From Thunnus maccoyii (Eukaryota > Chordata > Actinopteri > Scombriformes > Scombridae), in contig NC_056538.1 of the NCBI RefSeq assembly GCF_910596095.1, forward strand, positions 22,368,501-22,432,500: a stretch of DNA of 64,000 nucleotides. The letters run 5' to 3'. This document shows, piece by piece, positions 1 through 13,900 of the stretch. The notes beneath the pieces are model-generated. The model was not told the origin of the DNA. It saw nothing but the letters and a program-made list of their open reading frames with translations, and did no database searches. The translations under genes and the position numbers were made by a program. The first letter of the stretch is position 1; each line of letters starts with the position of its first letter.

Positions 1-3000
1 CAACTGGAACCAGTCTACGGCACAGAGGAATACGATATATCAGACTTTGGATACACACACACAATACTTGAGAGTAGGATCAAGTCTTTGCTGGTCTGGC
101 TCTGCACATGAGATTTGTTGACAGCAAGAAAAATATACAATATCACCAGCATACTCACATTTACTGGGAGTTCTCACTTTTTACCTATACTTGTTCCTTT
201 GTTCTCCACCGACTCGATATATGTGAGGTCAATTCTGGCCACCATGTCCTAAATGCACAGTAAAATGACAAGCTATAATTAGGATTTTTTAAAATAAAAT
301 ATTGATTTGGCCTATGTAATGGCTTGTGCACCAGGTGAAGTTAATTATTAATCAACTCATTTCTGGCCTTAAGGTAAAGATAGAGGTTGAGATGTAAGGC
401 CTGGCGAGCATGTACCTCACTGTAGTTTAAATATGGCTGAGATCTGCTGTATTGTAGTGAATTCCATAAAGACTTTTATATATTTATTATTAAAAAGCTG
501 CACATTTTCTAAATTTAAATTGAAAACAGATTATTTATCTTCTTTGTATAACAGAAATGGATGATATTATTCATATGATTGAATTGAATTGATATGACAT
601 TTACAAGGTAAGTTTTATAAAAGTAGAAAGCCAATTGGATGCTTAATTGGTAGGTTCATTTTCCCCCTGAAGACAGTTTGGAATTTGGATGGTAAAATGT
701 AAGCAAAGGTCTGGTAAGTCCACAAATTCAGCATCAAATGTACTGTTTATGGAACATTTCATCAAACAGGTCTTTAATTCACCTTACAATTTCAGTTATG
801 GTTTTCAGAGGGATAAGAAAGTTAAAGCCGCACTAATCAATTAATTTAATATTTTCATATTAACAATGGAACAAATTACTATGTTTAATGTGAAAGGTGT
901 TGCTCGTTTTCATTTCTGCCTCTTCCAGCTGATTGTTTTGATTTTACAAGCTGCAAATTTAATGTTTTGATTCACTCTCAACGCTCTCATTATCTTAGTT
1001 TTCAGACGCAGCAGGCACCTGTTTTCTGTGAAAAACACAACTTGCAAAGCCCCGAATAGCAGACAGACAAAGTTAACTAGTCTGTGAATACAATGGAACA
1101 TTAAGTAGCTAAAGAGCCAGATATGTCCCTCAGGAGCTTGTGGTGAACAAAACAGAGCTAAAAGCAAGGATTTGCCATTTCAATTGTGTAAGATGATGTG
1201 TAAGATGATATGAAAAATCTGTTATTGCAGGTACATTTTCTCAAAGTGATAAAGTAGCGCTGCTTGATTTGGTTTTGTGTGTTTTTTCCACAAAATAAAT
1301 ACTCAGTCTGTAAAAATAACCCTGTTGAATCATCAAAGAAACTTAAATGGATTGGATTTCACTTCATAAAATCTATACCAGAGCTTGGGAATAGCTCTGA
1401 CTGTGGGAGTGATTCTTTGATTTTACACCGAGGCCTCTGGAGTAAGACTTAGACCTGGGAGTGCCTGGAGAAAGTTGAATTCTGACCTTTTCTTTTCCTG
1501 CTATCGTGTTCTGTCTTAAAACAAGAGGAGACTTTTAAAAAAAAATGAGAAAGAAATGTTGCACTCCTGCATCCAAATTACTCATTCCCCACACCTCCCC
1601 CATGATGAACTTGGGAGGCATTTGAGTATCTGATGTTGCATATGCAGATTATAAACCTCATCCTATAATTCCTCTCTGATGAGAGCTCAGTGGAAATCTG
1701 AAATCAGATCACTCAACTTCTTAATTACAGTCACACTGCATTAAAACCCCCGTGTCCCATAGGCAATGAAGTGGCGAGGCATGTGGGGGGCCTCAGCCGC
1801 CGCGTTCGACCCTGGACTTGTGCTGCTGCGGCTCTATCAGCTCTCACTCTGTCACTCTGTCAGCACAGCTTGCCTCGTGCATGGTAACACATGACAGATC
1901 TGGGAGATAAAACAGCCAACCCTCGCCCTGCTGCCACACTAATGGTTTATAAATATCTTCTTCAAAGACCCGAGACGGCGTGAGGGGTGGCGGGGTGGTT
2001 ATGGTCTCTTTTGTGGTGCAACATTGCAGACCCATTTAAGCTCTCAGTTTGCCTTTCATTCCCTGCCACAAGGACCCCAGAGTTAGCTGGAGAGGGGGTT
2101 AGGAGGGGCACTGTGGGACTTGTGATGGACAGCTGGGATGAAAAGGACACTGTCATCCATCAGTCTGAGTCAGATTGACCAACAAACCATAACCACAAGA
2201 CGAGATGAGCCACTGCCAGCCGCTTCGCTGTCAGACTGTTTTTCTAGTGTTAAATATTTATACAGCACATAGATTTATACCCACACGCTTACAAATGTAA
2301 ACCTTTTCCCCAACTCCCCAACTTGCGCACTTCACAAAAGTTGTGCTACAATAGGAGTCTTTGTTTTCCCACGTAAACACCTATATCCCCTGTGTGTGGT
2401 ATTTGCATGTGATCAAAGCGTCAGCCCACTGCTCCTTCCCTCCTTCCCTCCCTCCCTTACCAACTATAGAAACCTGTTTCTCTGTTTCCCACTTGTCTGC
2501 CTTGTGTTTCATGTTTCATTCAGCTCCGAGGGCAATGTGGTTAAATAGGGTGGATGTCAGAGCTGCGAGACACATGTAAGGCATTCAGCATAAACACACA
2601 CAAGCAGGCATGTCTCTGCCGCCGTCAATGCATAATCATGTATGTAAATGGATGTTGTAAGAAGAGTCGGAGAACAAACAACAAGCGTGTGAAAAAGGTT
2701 CAAAAGGTTGCTGAACTGCAGCGGACCGCTTTAGACACAAGACACACACAATTAATGAATGCACTTGCTTGGTAACTGATTCTTATCAGTTCATATGAAC
2801 GTTACAATCATGTCTCCAATGATTTAATGTTTGTTATAAATAGTTGCTGCAGTGAGAAATTACAGAGGGAGCTTCTTTTTAATTTGAATTGAGCCTCATA
2901 ATAGATCGTGCCACATTTCTGCCTCAGTCTTTTATGTCTCACCCGAGCCTCATCTTTCCACTTTTGTGTAGGCAGCAGAGACAAATAGCATAGATACTGA

Positions 3001-3473
3001 TGTGGAAGCGGTGAGGAAATGAAGAGTCAGTGTTGGTTTTTATATTGTTTCTTTTTTTTTGCCTTTCTGAGGTAGATTTGATCATTTGTATTGTATTTCC
3101 TTTCACACACCAGTCTTAACTATTGCAGAACAAGTACAGAACTGTTCTTGTTGATAAGTGATTGATTGCACACAGATCAAGGTGCAGACCAGTGTGAGCT
3201 TAAATGCAAGTCCATCACATTTAAAACATGTCACACAACTCTTCTCCAGTACACCACGCTTTATTCACCAATCTCAGCTCGGCCATCTCACGTTCATCAG
3301 GGTTGTACATTTCACTGATTCATCATATGACCAATAAATCACCGTATACTCAAGATATCACAATCAAGCATCTCTTAAAAATGATCATAATCAAAATTTA
3401 CAGTCATCCTAAGAAAAATGTCGATAACAATTTAACCAGAATAATCTAATCTTATTAACACAGTATGAAAAAA

Positions 3474-3640
3474 CATGACAAAACAAGAAATTTAAACATG
3501 TTGCTTTGGGTCTCTGGGAACTTGTGTTCACCATTTTCTGACCTTTTATAGACTAAATGTTCAATCAGTTCATCCAAAAAGTAATGCACAGATAAAAAGC
3601 TTATGAAAGTAATCGTTAGTTGCAGCCCTAATATGCAACA
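3474..3640. repeat. Dispersed repeat fragment, family ending in GTTGCAGCCCT
   Basis: The segment contains the recurring blocks of a repeat found several times in this window: ACAAGAAATTTAAACATGT, CATTTTCTGACCTTTTATAG and the terminal block TTAGTTGCAGCCCT. Related copies are at 5.95, 11.2, 15.4, 32.9, 40.6 and 48.0 kb. The inverse end reads AGGGCTG(C)AA..., so the family looks like a non-autonomous element with inverted ends. The superfamily is not assigned. Confidence 0.6.
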
Positions 3641-4714
3641 CGTTGCCAGATCAATCATGACTCAAATCATTACTTGTTGGCTGCTACCGAGAAGCAGTCT
3701 GAAGCAGGAAAGACTCATTTTGTTGGTGATTTTGGTAATTTTATTGATCTGGATTTTAAAATGATGAACAGCTTTAACAGCTCTTATAAGCCTAATCAGA
3801 CTTTGCAGACTCAAACTGTACACAAGTCAGTGATATTGGCCTCCTCCCAGTAAGTAGTACATTAAACTAGCTCTACTTTTCTGTCATGAGCGGGCTGGTA
3901 CATCTGCCATGACCCCAAGCTGATACTGTAAAAACAAATCATATTTAAGATTTTATGTGTGCAAGTGCATATTTGTTTGTGTCTGTACTTGGGCATGTGA
4001 GAGTAAAACGCGAGCGAGTTTGCTGTGAGAACCAGAGGGAGGTTGTGGGAGTTTGGAGCCATGTGCGCGAGGAGAATCAATTTAAACACAATCAAAAGTT
4101 TAAGAGGGATTAAAGCTACTGTGATGAGATAACACTCTCAAAATGGTTTAAAATAGCTACAGAGATTACACTAATGTAATCCAATTTAAAGGAGCCTTCC
4201 CCAAATATTTATTATTGAAGCACCATCTGTTTGAAACCCGTAGGGTCAGTCCAATATGCAGTTTTACACCAACAAGGCTATTTTGTTGTCCTACATTCCT
4301 CCCTGTCCTGTCTGTCAAAAAGTCAGAGAATAACCCATTTTTTTTCCTGGCTCTGTCATAATCTTTTTTCATGTTTGTCCTCCTTTGACACCAACAAATC
4401 TGGAATAATTTGCAATCAGTTCTTCAACTTGTTAAAGTCCTTAATAAAAGTAAAATATAAGGTCATCCAGATTTCTTTGCCAGACTAATGAAAGATTATA
4501 ATGGGGAAAAGAAATCTGATGCTTAAATAATTAATTATTATGTTGTCGGTTTATGCATGGCCAGGCCTTTATGGGGTCATTTGAAGACTTTGTTATTACT
4601 CCTGTGACACAGATCCCAGCTCAGCACAGACGAAACACGCTGTAGAGCTCAGATAAGCTGAGTTTCATACACATGAGCTGTGTTGCTAAGCAGAAAACTG
4701 CGATCTTCAGTTAA

Positions 4715-4930
4715 ATTAAAGGGGAAGTGCATCAATTTTACACATGAAAGTCTGTTGGATGCATATGTGAAAAAAGTTGTGTAAAGCCTTTGATGGCTCC
4801 AATTGTCTGAAGACTACAAGTATGAAAAAGAAAAAAATCTGGGGGTGTGGAGTTAGAAAGAAGTGAGGTTACCAGACTTCTGTAGCCCGCAGCTCGAGGC
4901 TACATTAGCCGCTACTAGCATAACACACGC
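4715..4930. repeat. Probable dispersed repeat
   Basis: The segment begins with AAAGGGGAAGTGCATCAATTT and has the texture of a teleost interspersed repeat (GGGGAAGTGCA start, low-complexity A-rich middle, GCAGCTCGAGGCTACATTAG). No second copy was seen in this window, so the call rests on resemblance only. Confidence 0.3.
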
Positions 4931-5947
4931 TAACCTCTGACTGAACTGTCAGTGGTCACATTGCATTGTGGGTAATGTTGGTGCCAGGTTTTTACAAGGA
5001 TATCTATGATTCTGCTGCTTCGATTTTGATACTTTTTTAAACTGTCCATCATGAGTCTGACAGTGTTATAGGAGTACAATGCTAATTCGGTGCAATACTC
5101 CCTTAACATAGACAGTATCACTATATTTTTCCTGAGATGATAGAAATGTATCATCCATTACAGATATACTGAGGTTGCAATTCCTGTAAAATTTCTGGTT
5201 GTAATAGTTCATTACAGGGTTGTATTTACAGCATTGTGGCATCAATATGATGAAGTACCCTGATCTGCCAAGTATTTCCTGGATTAGCTGAAAAACAGAC
5301 CTCTGTGTGTTTGTTGTACCTGTACTGTAAATGATTTCTAAATTGAGAATGTCAAATGTCAAACATATTAAGATACAGGGTTTGCTGCTGAGTTTTATAG
5401 TGGATCAAGGCGCTCCATATGCCTGAAATAAAAACAAAAGAAGATATTTAATTTTTATGAAAGGTAATATTGTTCAGGGGAAACAAGCAGTAGTACTGCT
5501 TCACTCTGCAAAGGTCACATATTTAATGAGTGAGGTAATTTAAAGTTTAGTAGTTTAAACCATCATCTAGTAACTCAACTTGATAACAAGATGAGATTCT
5601 TCAGGTCAAGCTCTATCTAATTCAGCTCAGAAGGTGATTGATTGATCGATCATCATACATTCTCTTTGCAGTAATTAATCAGAGAAATACATCATAATGT
5701 CTGGAAAAAAATTCTTAGGAAAAGTAAAGCCAAACAACAATTACACATTTGCTAACCAATTTCTTGGGGGAAAAAACACTATGATATGTATCAGTATTCC
5801 AATGTAAAATTACACACTCCTTACTTTTCATCCTCAACAAAATCGATTGTCAGGTTATAAAACTGAAGTGTTTTAGTCATCCCAATCTTAGCTTTAGCAA
5901 CTTTGAAGGTCTAAACGTATGCTGAGTAAAAAAGGATCATTTGGTTT

Positions 5948-6225
5948 TGTGCCAGTTAGTTGATTAATTAAGTAGTCAATTGACAGATGATTGCTGGTGA
6001 TTGACTAATAATTGAAGTAATTTATCAAGCGATAATGTCAATCACTTGCCTTTCCAGTTTCTCAAACATGAGAATTTGTGAGAATTTTTAAAAAATAAAC
6101 ATTTTTGGCTATTTATTAAACTCTTCAGCAGAAGAAATGAGTCATGTGAAGATGTCACCTTTGCTTCTGGGAAATAATTACAAGCGTGTTTCACTATTTT
6201 CGATATAATATCAAATAAATGAGTA
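5948..6225. repeat. Dispersed repeat copy, GTTGCAGCCCT family, degenerate
   Basis: The sequence shows the family blocks TTGATTAATTAAGTAGTCAATTG, TTTCTCAAACATGAGAATTTG and AAGATGTCACCTTTGCTTCT GGGAAAT in the order seen in other copies. Ends are eroded, so the limits are approximate. Confidence 0.45.
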
Positions 6226-9119
6226 CTTACTTAAGTATAAAAACAGTGAATGGATTAATTTCCATGTATATTGCCTTAGAACTAATGGTCATAGAACAGG
6301 TGACTGAGTATTGATTTGAGTACAAATGACAGAAAGGACAGAAAGTGTACGACTTTTACAGTACTGCTTTTTTAAAAGTTTTTATCGAAACCGAAGAATG
6401 CATCCTCCCTTCAGTCCCAGTCTGCTGTCAAGAAGACCTTTAACCTAAGACCATTTTGCTGCTTTCCCTTGCTTCGATTATCAGTTCATTTTTGAGGTGG
6501 CGGGCCCACCCCATCGTATCGATGGGTAAAAGGAGGGGAGAGGTGTACTGTAAACAGAGAGTGAGTCTGAGCCTCAGCTAAAGCTTTAGCTCCAGAGAGG
6601 GACGCACATGAGAGAAAGACATGGGTGGAAGCAGAGATTACTCGGGGAGATAGAGCGGGGCTGGTTAAAGAGGATCAGTTTATCTTCACACAGGCCTACA
6701 TGGCTCCCTGAGGGCCTGTAGAGAGGGACTGACTTTTTTTTTTTTTATCCTTCACTTGATCACATACACAGCAGAATTAGGTTGGGATGCCTTGTTAGAA
6801 ATGCACATTACATGTATTTCAGTAATAATTGTGTCACATATTTGTTTTTAGACATCTGCACAGCCAGGTTTTCTAAATGTCATTTAACCTGTGTTGCTCT
6901 ATTTGGCTCTTAATTTATTAATTTGTTGAGTCTCATATTCAGAGATGTTTTCGTGATATTTTCATAGTAGTATTTTTATCTCTTCATCAGATGATCTGCT
7001 TTATCATATGGATGTGCTGCCCCCTGTAGACGACTCATGATACTACAACAACCTCACATTTGATCTTTTTAATTGTGCCCCAGCTCAGACACGCATGACA
7101 GGGTTGACTTTTCTTTGATTATTCTGTGCAGGTTTGAGAGTCCACCACTTAATTGCCATTGACCTGGACTGCTGAGACCCCCAACATCTCATAGCCGAGA
7201 TGCCCTGCAGGAAAACAAAAACATTGTTTATTCTAAAGAGAAGAATCCAATTAGCAGATATAAAGCGTGGCTAGGCTGAATGGTAGCCTTTGGCAAAATG
7301 TAATTAGGACAGTGTTTACTGAGGCTACATAGTATCATATCTGCATCACATTTATTGGAAATGTTTCCTAATTTTTTTTTCCCTCGTGAAGGATTTAGGT
7401 TGACTTCATACCCATATACACATCTTGAACTGTTTCTATTTGTCTGTGTCTGCCGCCATACACACATCCCAGATGGAGATGGCCACGGATTAGTGCAGAT
7501 TTTCCTTCATTTAATAAACAATTGAATGACACAGTTCTGAGGATAAACCTGTTCAAAGAAACACAAGAATAGTCTGGAGTGAGGAGCATTATCCCACTTC
7601 ATTATGGAATATCTCTGTATCATTCAGCGCATCCATCGCTGCATGCTCTCTGCAGCTGGCCCCCATTCACATGAAGAAGCAGTGTAGTCTCATCAACCTA
7701 TAGAAAAAAATTGATCCTTTGTGATTGTGTCTCTGGTTCACAATGTATATTAATCACGATGAAATGCCTGTGTAGCACTTTATAGCATTATACAAGGCAA
7801 GAGATTCCAGGCATCGTCCGTGTAGAGGCAATCCCAAAACGAGACCCTTTTTCTCAATATTGTTACATAATTTCTACTGCGCAACAGCAAGGACAATAGC
7901 TGGTGGAGATGAAATTGGTGCACTAACCGGATTTGTGTGGAAAAACTATGTTTCAAATCTGAAAAACGTCAATTTCTCTGCACTGTGGGTTGCTGAACAG
8001 TATGAATCAGAAACCGTCTGATATGGTGACGGCTGTAGGAATGATGGTGACAATAAAGATATTAATCTCATGCATGCATGTCCAATATATGGCTCTACCG
8101 CTCTGCATCATTGACATGAGCAAAAGATATGAAGACATGCTGGGGAATATTTTTACATTTATGTCTCACAATGCACAAAGATGTCACACATGGGTTGTGA
8201 CATCTTTTCATGTGTTGATGACAGCAGCACTGATGTCCTAACAGATTTTTAGTCACGCAAGGGGCATGGCTCACAGAGATGCAAGCATGCCTGTAGACTG
8301 TTGCTGTTACTACTTAATCGAAGTAACAACCGATCTGAAATCTCCATCTACGATGCTTTTTGTCACATGTCAGGGGAAGGTTGAGGTACTACAGTCACAT
8401 TAGCACCAGCCTCTGCAAATAATCATTTAACCTCCTATTCACTTCAACTGAGGTTTCAGTTTAATCTCGTCACAGGTCAGAATTTCCCTTTGTTCAACTT
8501 TGCCCTACAAATTTGCACAAACAGTGATGCACTGTGTTTGGAAAGAGACGTCATTATTCCAGTGATGCGCTATCACTCTGTCTTGTACAATATTCAATTT
8601 TCAGACTGTAAACTGCAGCATCGCCCTCATACACTCTTAACAGTTTGTTATTGCTCTTCTATTTATTACCCACAATGGAAAAATAACATCATATCTTTTT
8701 TTGTGTTTGACTGTGGAGCATTTTCATTGAATGGAAGGCTAATGTGACCATAAAACCTTTTGAATTACCTGTTGCATGAATAACAAATAAGAGATTAAAA
8801 AACAAAAAAGCTATTATAAAAGCTCCATATACTTCATGTAATTTTCTGGTGAAGTCAAGTTGCTTTCTGTCCTTGAAAACCGTCCAATTTTTGGTGTAAT
8901 TTTGTGCCGAGTACATCTTCAGCTGACATGGTGACTGCCTCGTTTCAAACTCATAACATGTGGAAGCCACAAACAGGCTTGGCGGAGATGGCATGACATG
9001 AATGATTAAATGCGAAGTGAAGCGATCTGCTAATCGTAATTTAGAGAACATAATGCATGCAGTAATGATGGCACACAGTAGTGTTGGTGGCTGAAGTGAC
9101 CATGTGTTACATCATATCC

Positions 9120-9779
9120 ATGTCCAGCTGAGCTCTTTTGCTCACGTGAGGTGAGAGGATTGAGCCCAGGATTGTTTAGGGATTAGCCAACAGGACTTAC
9201 CAGATTCGGAGAGTCAGAAATTAAGGGACAGGAGCACCACAGCGGCGGGGTCACATTGTTCCAGAAGGAATAAGGAAGCACTGAGTCACTGCAACGAAAC
9301 TATAATTCAAAGAACAAGTTCTGTCTCTCTGTCTGTCTCTGCACACAATCTCTTTTTCTCTCTCACACACACATACATACTTTCCTCCTCATCATCTGTG
9401 CAACCCCCCAGCCCAGCCCCAGCCCCACCACCACCACCAATCGCCTAATTCTCCTGGCTCTACACGCTTTCAGTCTGGAAAAGAAGGAAGGCGTGCTCGG
9501 CTGAACAGATGTGGAGATCTCAGCTGCCTGTCTATGGATCATAACATTTCCTCTCTCTGTATTCCTCTCTACCTCACTGTTTACTCTGCTTATCCATTTG
9601 AGTATATGAGGGACCCTCCTCAAAGTGTTTTCTGCTGTCGAAGGATTTAGTGGCACTAGTACTTTTTTCTTTGCGTGAGTTTTTGAGCCGAGCTTCAAAC
9701 TGGAGACACAGACAGACACCGACTGCTGGGATCAGTTGATCCAGCTGCAGCTGTCCGGTTCAGGTGACTGGGCGCCCTG
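9120..9779 (+). promoter_or_regulatory. esam: Possible esam promoter and non-coding first exon
   Basis: This stretch lies just upstream of the first resolved esam exon. It has an E-box (CACGTG within CTCACGTGAGG near 9,142) and a GC- and pyrimidine-rich leader, and ends in a strong splice donor, CCCT|GTGAGT, with the exon edge at 9,779. The donor phase would fit the downstream exon at 10,941, but the frame leading into it has a stop near 9,676 and no ATG. If this is an esam exon it must therefore be non-coding. No expression evidence is available, so promoter status is inference. Confidence 0.35.
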
Positions 9780-9965
9780 TGAGTTAGACATCCTCCTCTT
9801 TTCTTTTTAAATATCATATTTTTCTTTCTTTGTCATCACGTTTTATGCATAATCTTTGTTCTGTTGATATTTCCTGATCATCTTTGTACCTACCTTGCTT
9901 AGAGTTTTGCTAAAATCTTATCTTTTGTTACTTTTTAATTCTTAAGAGTAGCTTTTTTTCCTCAG

Positions 9966-10030
9966 ATGAACTCAGAAAATGATATCTGTTTGGTGTGCAT
10001 GTTGGGCTTTACATGCCTGTGAATTCATTG
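9966..10030 (+). other. esam: Candidate esam signal-peptide exon (uncertain)
   Basis: A clear acceptor (TTTTTTTCCTCAG) ends at 9,965. An ATG at 9,979 opens MISVWCACWALHACEFIG, a short hydrophobic leader. Two possible donors (after 10,018, CCT|GTGAAT; after 10,030, ATTG|GTTGAG) both leave phase 1, which is what the exon at 10,941 needs. Against it: both donors are weak, the hydrophobic core is short, and an out-of-frame ATG at 9,966 comes first and runs to a stop at 10,020-10,022. It is the best start I found, not a demonstrated one. Confidence 0.22.
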
Positions 10031-10940
10031 GTTGAGAATGATGTACTGGATGTCACATGCAGACCAGTACAGTTAATGAAAAATGATATTGTAGAACTTG
10101 TTAAATCTCAGTGTAAAGTCATAAGACAATAATCAGGCACTGTATGTGGAAGTTAATGAGATCTGCTGATGTGGGAGCTGGAGGAGTGAAGTCTTGTTTA
10201 CTATCAGCTACTTATGATCTAATTCAGGTGCAACAGCAACTGTTACCTTTATTCAAGATTATTCAAAGCACAGGCCATTTCTCTACTTCTTGACTATTTT
10301 TTTTTCCTGCTGTCCATATGATCTGTATGCATGTTTGAGTTACCACACACACACACACATCAAGAAGTCAAAGCATGTCTGGGATTAAATGGTCCTGAGG
10401 CTCAAGGGGCATAACAGAGGAGATTAGCTGATATCACAGCTACATCATAAAATTCAATTTAATAACAGAATCCTTTGGGAAGGTTTATTGAGTTATTGAT
10501 TTTCTACAGTTCAGAATTGTCCTGCATTTTTCTAATTTTCACTTTTTTATGCTACTTTTGTCTGAATGATTCTTTTCATGCTGAACATCAGACTCATTTG
10601 GCAACAAACAGCTAGCAGCAGCTCTAGTTTTGATCAGATATAGGAAAATTTTAATTGAACACACTTGTCCAAATATTCACAAAATAAAAAAGCAACAGAT
10701 TTTATCCAATATGACACCTAAAGACATGCAAAGACAAAAAAGTATAAAATCAAATTAAAAAACAAACTTAAGTAGCATACAACATAAACAAGATGCATAA
10801 AGTTGAAGCATGGCACATGACAATCTAACTAAAAGTTAGTATAACCTATTTCCATGGTAGTCCAGGCCTGCCCCAAATCACGCCTCTGCTACATTACAGT
10901 TGTGACACGCATATTTAACCTTTGGTTCATGTTGTTCCAG

Positions 10941-13900
10941 GTGACACCCAGAAGGTGGAGATCCCCAGAGGAGAGATGGAAGTGGTTAAGGGCCAGATGG
11001 TGGTGTTACACGCCTGGTATAGCCCCAACTCAGACATTTCCAAAAACTCTGTCGTTTGGCACTTTGTGGGCAATGAATCCAAGCAGGTGAGACATTAACT
11101 GTGAGACACATCTGTAGATGATCGACTGTGTAGTTGACCCTGCTCTGACCTGTAGTGGAACAGAGGAGAGGAGAGTTATCTATAAACCAAACAATTAGAG
11201 CAGAAACAAATAATTGATTAATCAATGAGTTGAGCCAGAAAAATAACCATTTTGATATTTTGTAAGTTTTTTTAAAGCAGAAATGCCCAGAATTCTGTAG
11301 TTTCAGTCTCTCAAATGTAAGAATTTGCTGCTTTTCTGTTTTTGTATGATTTTAATTTAAAATATCTTTTGGGGAATTCTTGTTTAAGAACCAGCTAGAC
11401 CTTTTTATATACATATATATAGGCCTACGTCACCTCTGAATTTATGCAAGAGGAAGCAAGCTTTTTTGTATAGCATGACACTGTTACATCCTGAGAAACC
11501 CATCTACAGATCTGTAAGGTGAAAAAGATGATCTGTAGAGATTAGGATTATTGCCAACACCACTGCTGATGTCTAATTCATAGCGGAAGGAAGGAAAGAT
11601 GGATAGATGAGTGTTATTACTGAAATGGTACCGCTAATGACATTTCATCTCTACTTTTTATTGCACCTCCTACATGTAGCACGAACTGCTGGTGACACTG
11701 TACATATCTGCACATGCTGGGTCGTATATGTGTGTGTGTGTGTGTGTGTTTAGGGTCTTTGCATGATTAATATAATCTAAACAGTTTCAGTGTCCGATGC
11801 CTGTGAGCTTATCTCAAACAGAAAATCAGCCTAAAATTCAACACCACCATCTGTACATGCCAGGATTATCCTTATGAAGGACGTTGATTTCTGTTATATG
11901 GTTAAGCTGCACATCTTAATATGGCTGCAGCAAATAAAATTAAAAATATTTCAGTGAAATGACTCGAGAGATGTCTCTGTAGCACTTTATTTTCAGAATG
12001 TATTTTACTTTATGAAAACGTCTCCTCCAGGACAGAAATGTTGATCTAATTATTACTGATTAACACTGTAATGATACTGTTCAGCCGTTTTTAGTCAATT
12101 TTTTTTTCTGTGCAGGTGATAAACTTTAGCTCAGGTGAGGTTGGGTACGGCCAGAATGAATTCACCAAAAGAGTTGGCTTCAGTGTGGCCATGCCCTCAG
12201 CCAACATCTCCATCTCCATCAAGAACACCCAGGAATCTGACTCTGGACGCTACGTGTGCAACGTCATCATCCATGGAGGTCCTGGCATTTCTGGGGAGGT
12301 GCGCCTTAATGTCAAAGGTAATGGACCGTAGCAAGAATTTCAAAGGTTAGATTTAATCAGAAAAGGCTATGACACAGCTCACACACTTCCCCTGGATTTT
12401 GAAATTCAGGCAGTGAGCATACTGTATTTTAAAAGATTTTGGATTGGACCTGTCCTTCAAAAATCATATTTATGTGAGCAAGCTCTGTTCAAATAAGATT
12501 CATCTGCTGTTGAGGGATTCTCTGGGCTCTGAAGTCATTATGTCATCCTCCAGCAGCAGATGGAAACAGTTGGGGTCAAAACATTTAATTTTCTACAATA
12601 TGGCTACTGCCTGTAGAAATCTCCACCTTGTTAGCCGTGGATTAAAGCCTAACATACAAGTTCAATAAGAGGTCGTTGTTCCTATATCCTCATCTTACAT
12701 TTGTTAACTTGACGACGCTGTCTGTCTCTCTCTCCAGTCCCTCCTTCTCCCCCAGTGTGCACCATGACAGGGAACCCAGTGGTGAAGGGCAACGTGACTC
12801 TGAGCTGTAAGTCCAGTCATGGAAAACCTGTCCCTCAGTACAAGTGGACCAAGGCTGCACCCATGTCCGAGGTCTTCTTCTCGCCAATGCAGAGTGAGTA
12901 TTTCCTGTCAACACAATCAGACATTAACTCTTATATGTATATGTGTATGTAAAAGGTTAGTTCACCCAAATTACAAAAAAAATATTTCCTCACCTCTAGT
13001 GATATCTACACGTGCAGATAACAAAGGTTTGTAGCACTTGCAGCATTTTTGAAAAAATAACATCCATCACCTCTTTGCAGAAACAGTGTCTCCCTTACTG
13101 CTTTCTACCAAATAAATTGTTCCTATGAAAACGCTGACAGAGTAACAAGGAGACAGTTTTTGTAAAAAGATGTTGCTGAGTTCTTTAAATTTACTCTCTC
13201 AAAGCACCGGGCACCACAAATGAAATTCCACACATAACCATGGCACCCGTGTGAATGCAGAAATCATAGAGACGGAAATGTCAAAACCAGGACAAATTAA
13301 ATTGCATGGCTAGATATTACAAGAGGTGAGTGAGAAAATACGTAGTTTGGAATTTGGTTGAACCAACTCTTTAACTGATGGGAGACATGTTTCACATTAA
13401 ATTCCCTGCAACCGGTGTCATAAATACAACTGAGCCACATTTTACACAAGCAGTCTCATCGGGCCACAGTAAATGTTAACTTCTCAAAAGTTATAATTTT
13501 CACCTTTTGTAAAATACGCTTCATTCGCTTTCTAGCAGTTATCTCATGCAACTTGACAAGAAAACAAATAAGCGTTTGTTTTAGGGCGACAAAAAAGTGG
13601 CATTTCATCTTTAGTTATGTATCAGTGTCCAGTAAAGAGAGATATGTATCAAACAGAAGCAGACATGGAAGAGAAATGATCTGTAAGCCTGTTTCCGTGC
13701 AGGTCCAAATGTCATGCACCTCGCTGTTGACCCTAACACCTAACATGCAGATAAGGCGGAGTCTGTGTCCTCAGGTCACATACTGCGCATGATCTTAAGT
13801 CCCAGACACAGCCTATGGGCTTTACTTTGCTGATAGCTCTTCCAAATGCACCTCCACGATATGCCATAACATGCAGCATGAAATCCTCTTTACGGATTGA

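Larger units (their letters stand above)
1..9119. other. Non-coding DNA upstream of esam
   Basis: I read both strands and found no exon with recognisable homology. Open frames here are short, lack family motifs and are not flanked by credible splice sites. The stretch is AT-rich and holds fragments of dispersed repeats (listed separately at 3.5, 4.7 and 5.9 kb), a pyrimidine-rich CCTT/CCCT run near 2,435-2,458 and a poly-T near 6,730. The GC-richer piece around 6,490-6,720 could be regulatory, but no specific element is evident. The esam signal-peptide exon could lie anywhere in this region; I could not identify it. Confidence 0.6.

Noticed and set aside
9535-9649. ATG at 9,535 (MDHNISSLCIPLYLTV...) as the esam signal peptide
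   Set aside because: The frame stops at TAG near 9,649. The only internal GT that could serve as donor leaves the wrong phase for the exon at 10,941.
10854-11090. 78-codon plus-strand frame overlapping the first resolved esam exon
   Set aside because: It reads the Ig exon in the wrong frame; the correct frame gives DTQKVEIPRGEMEVV.
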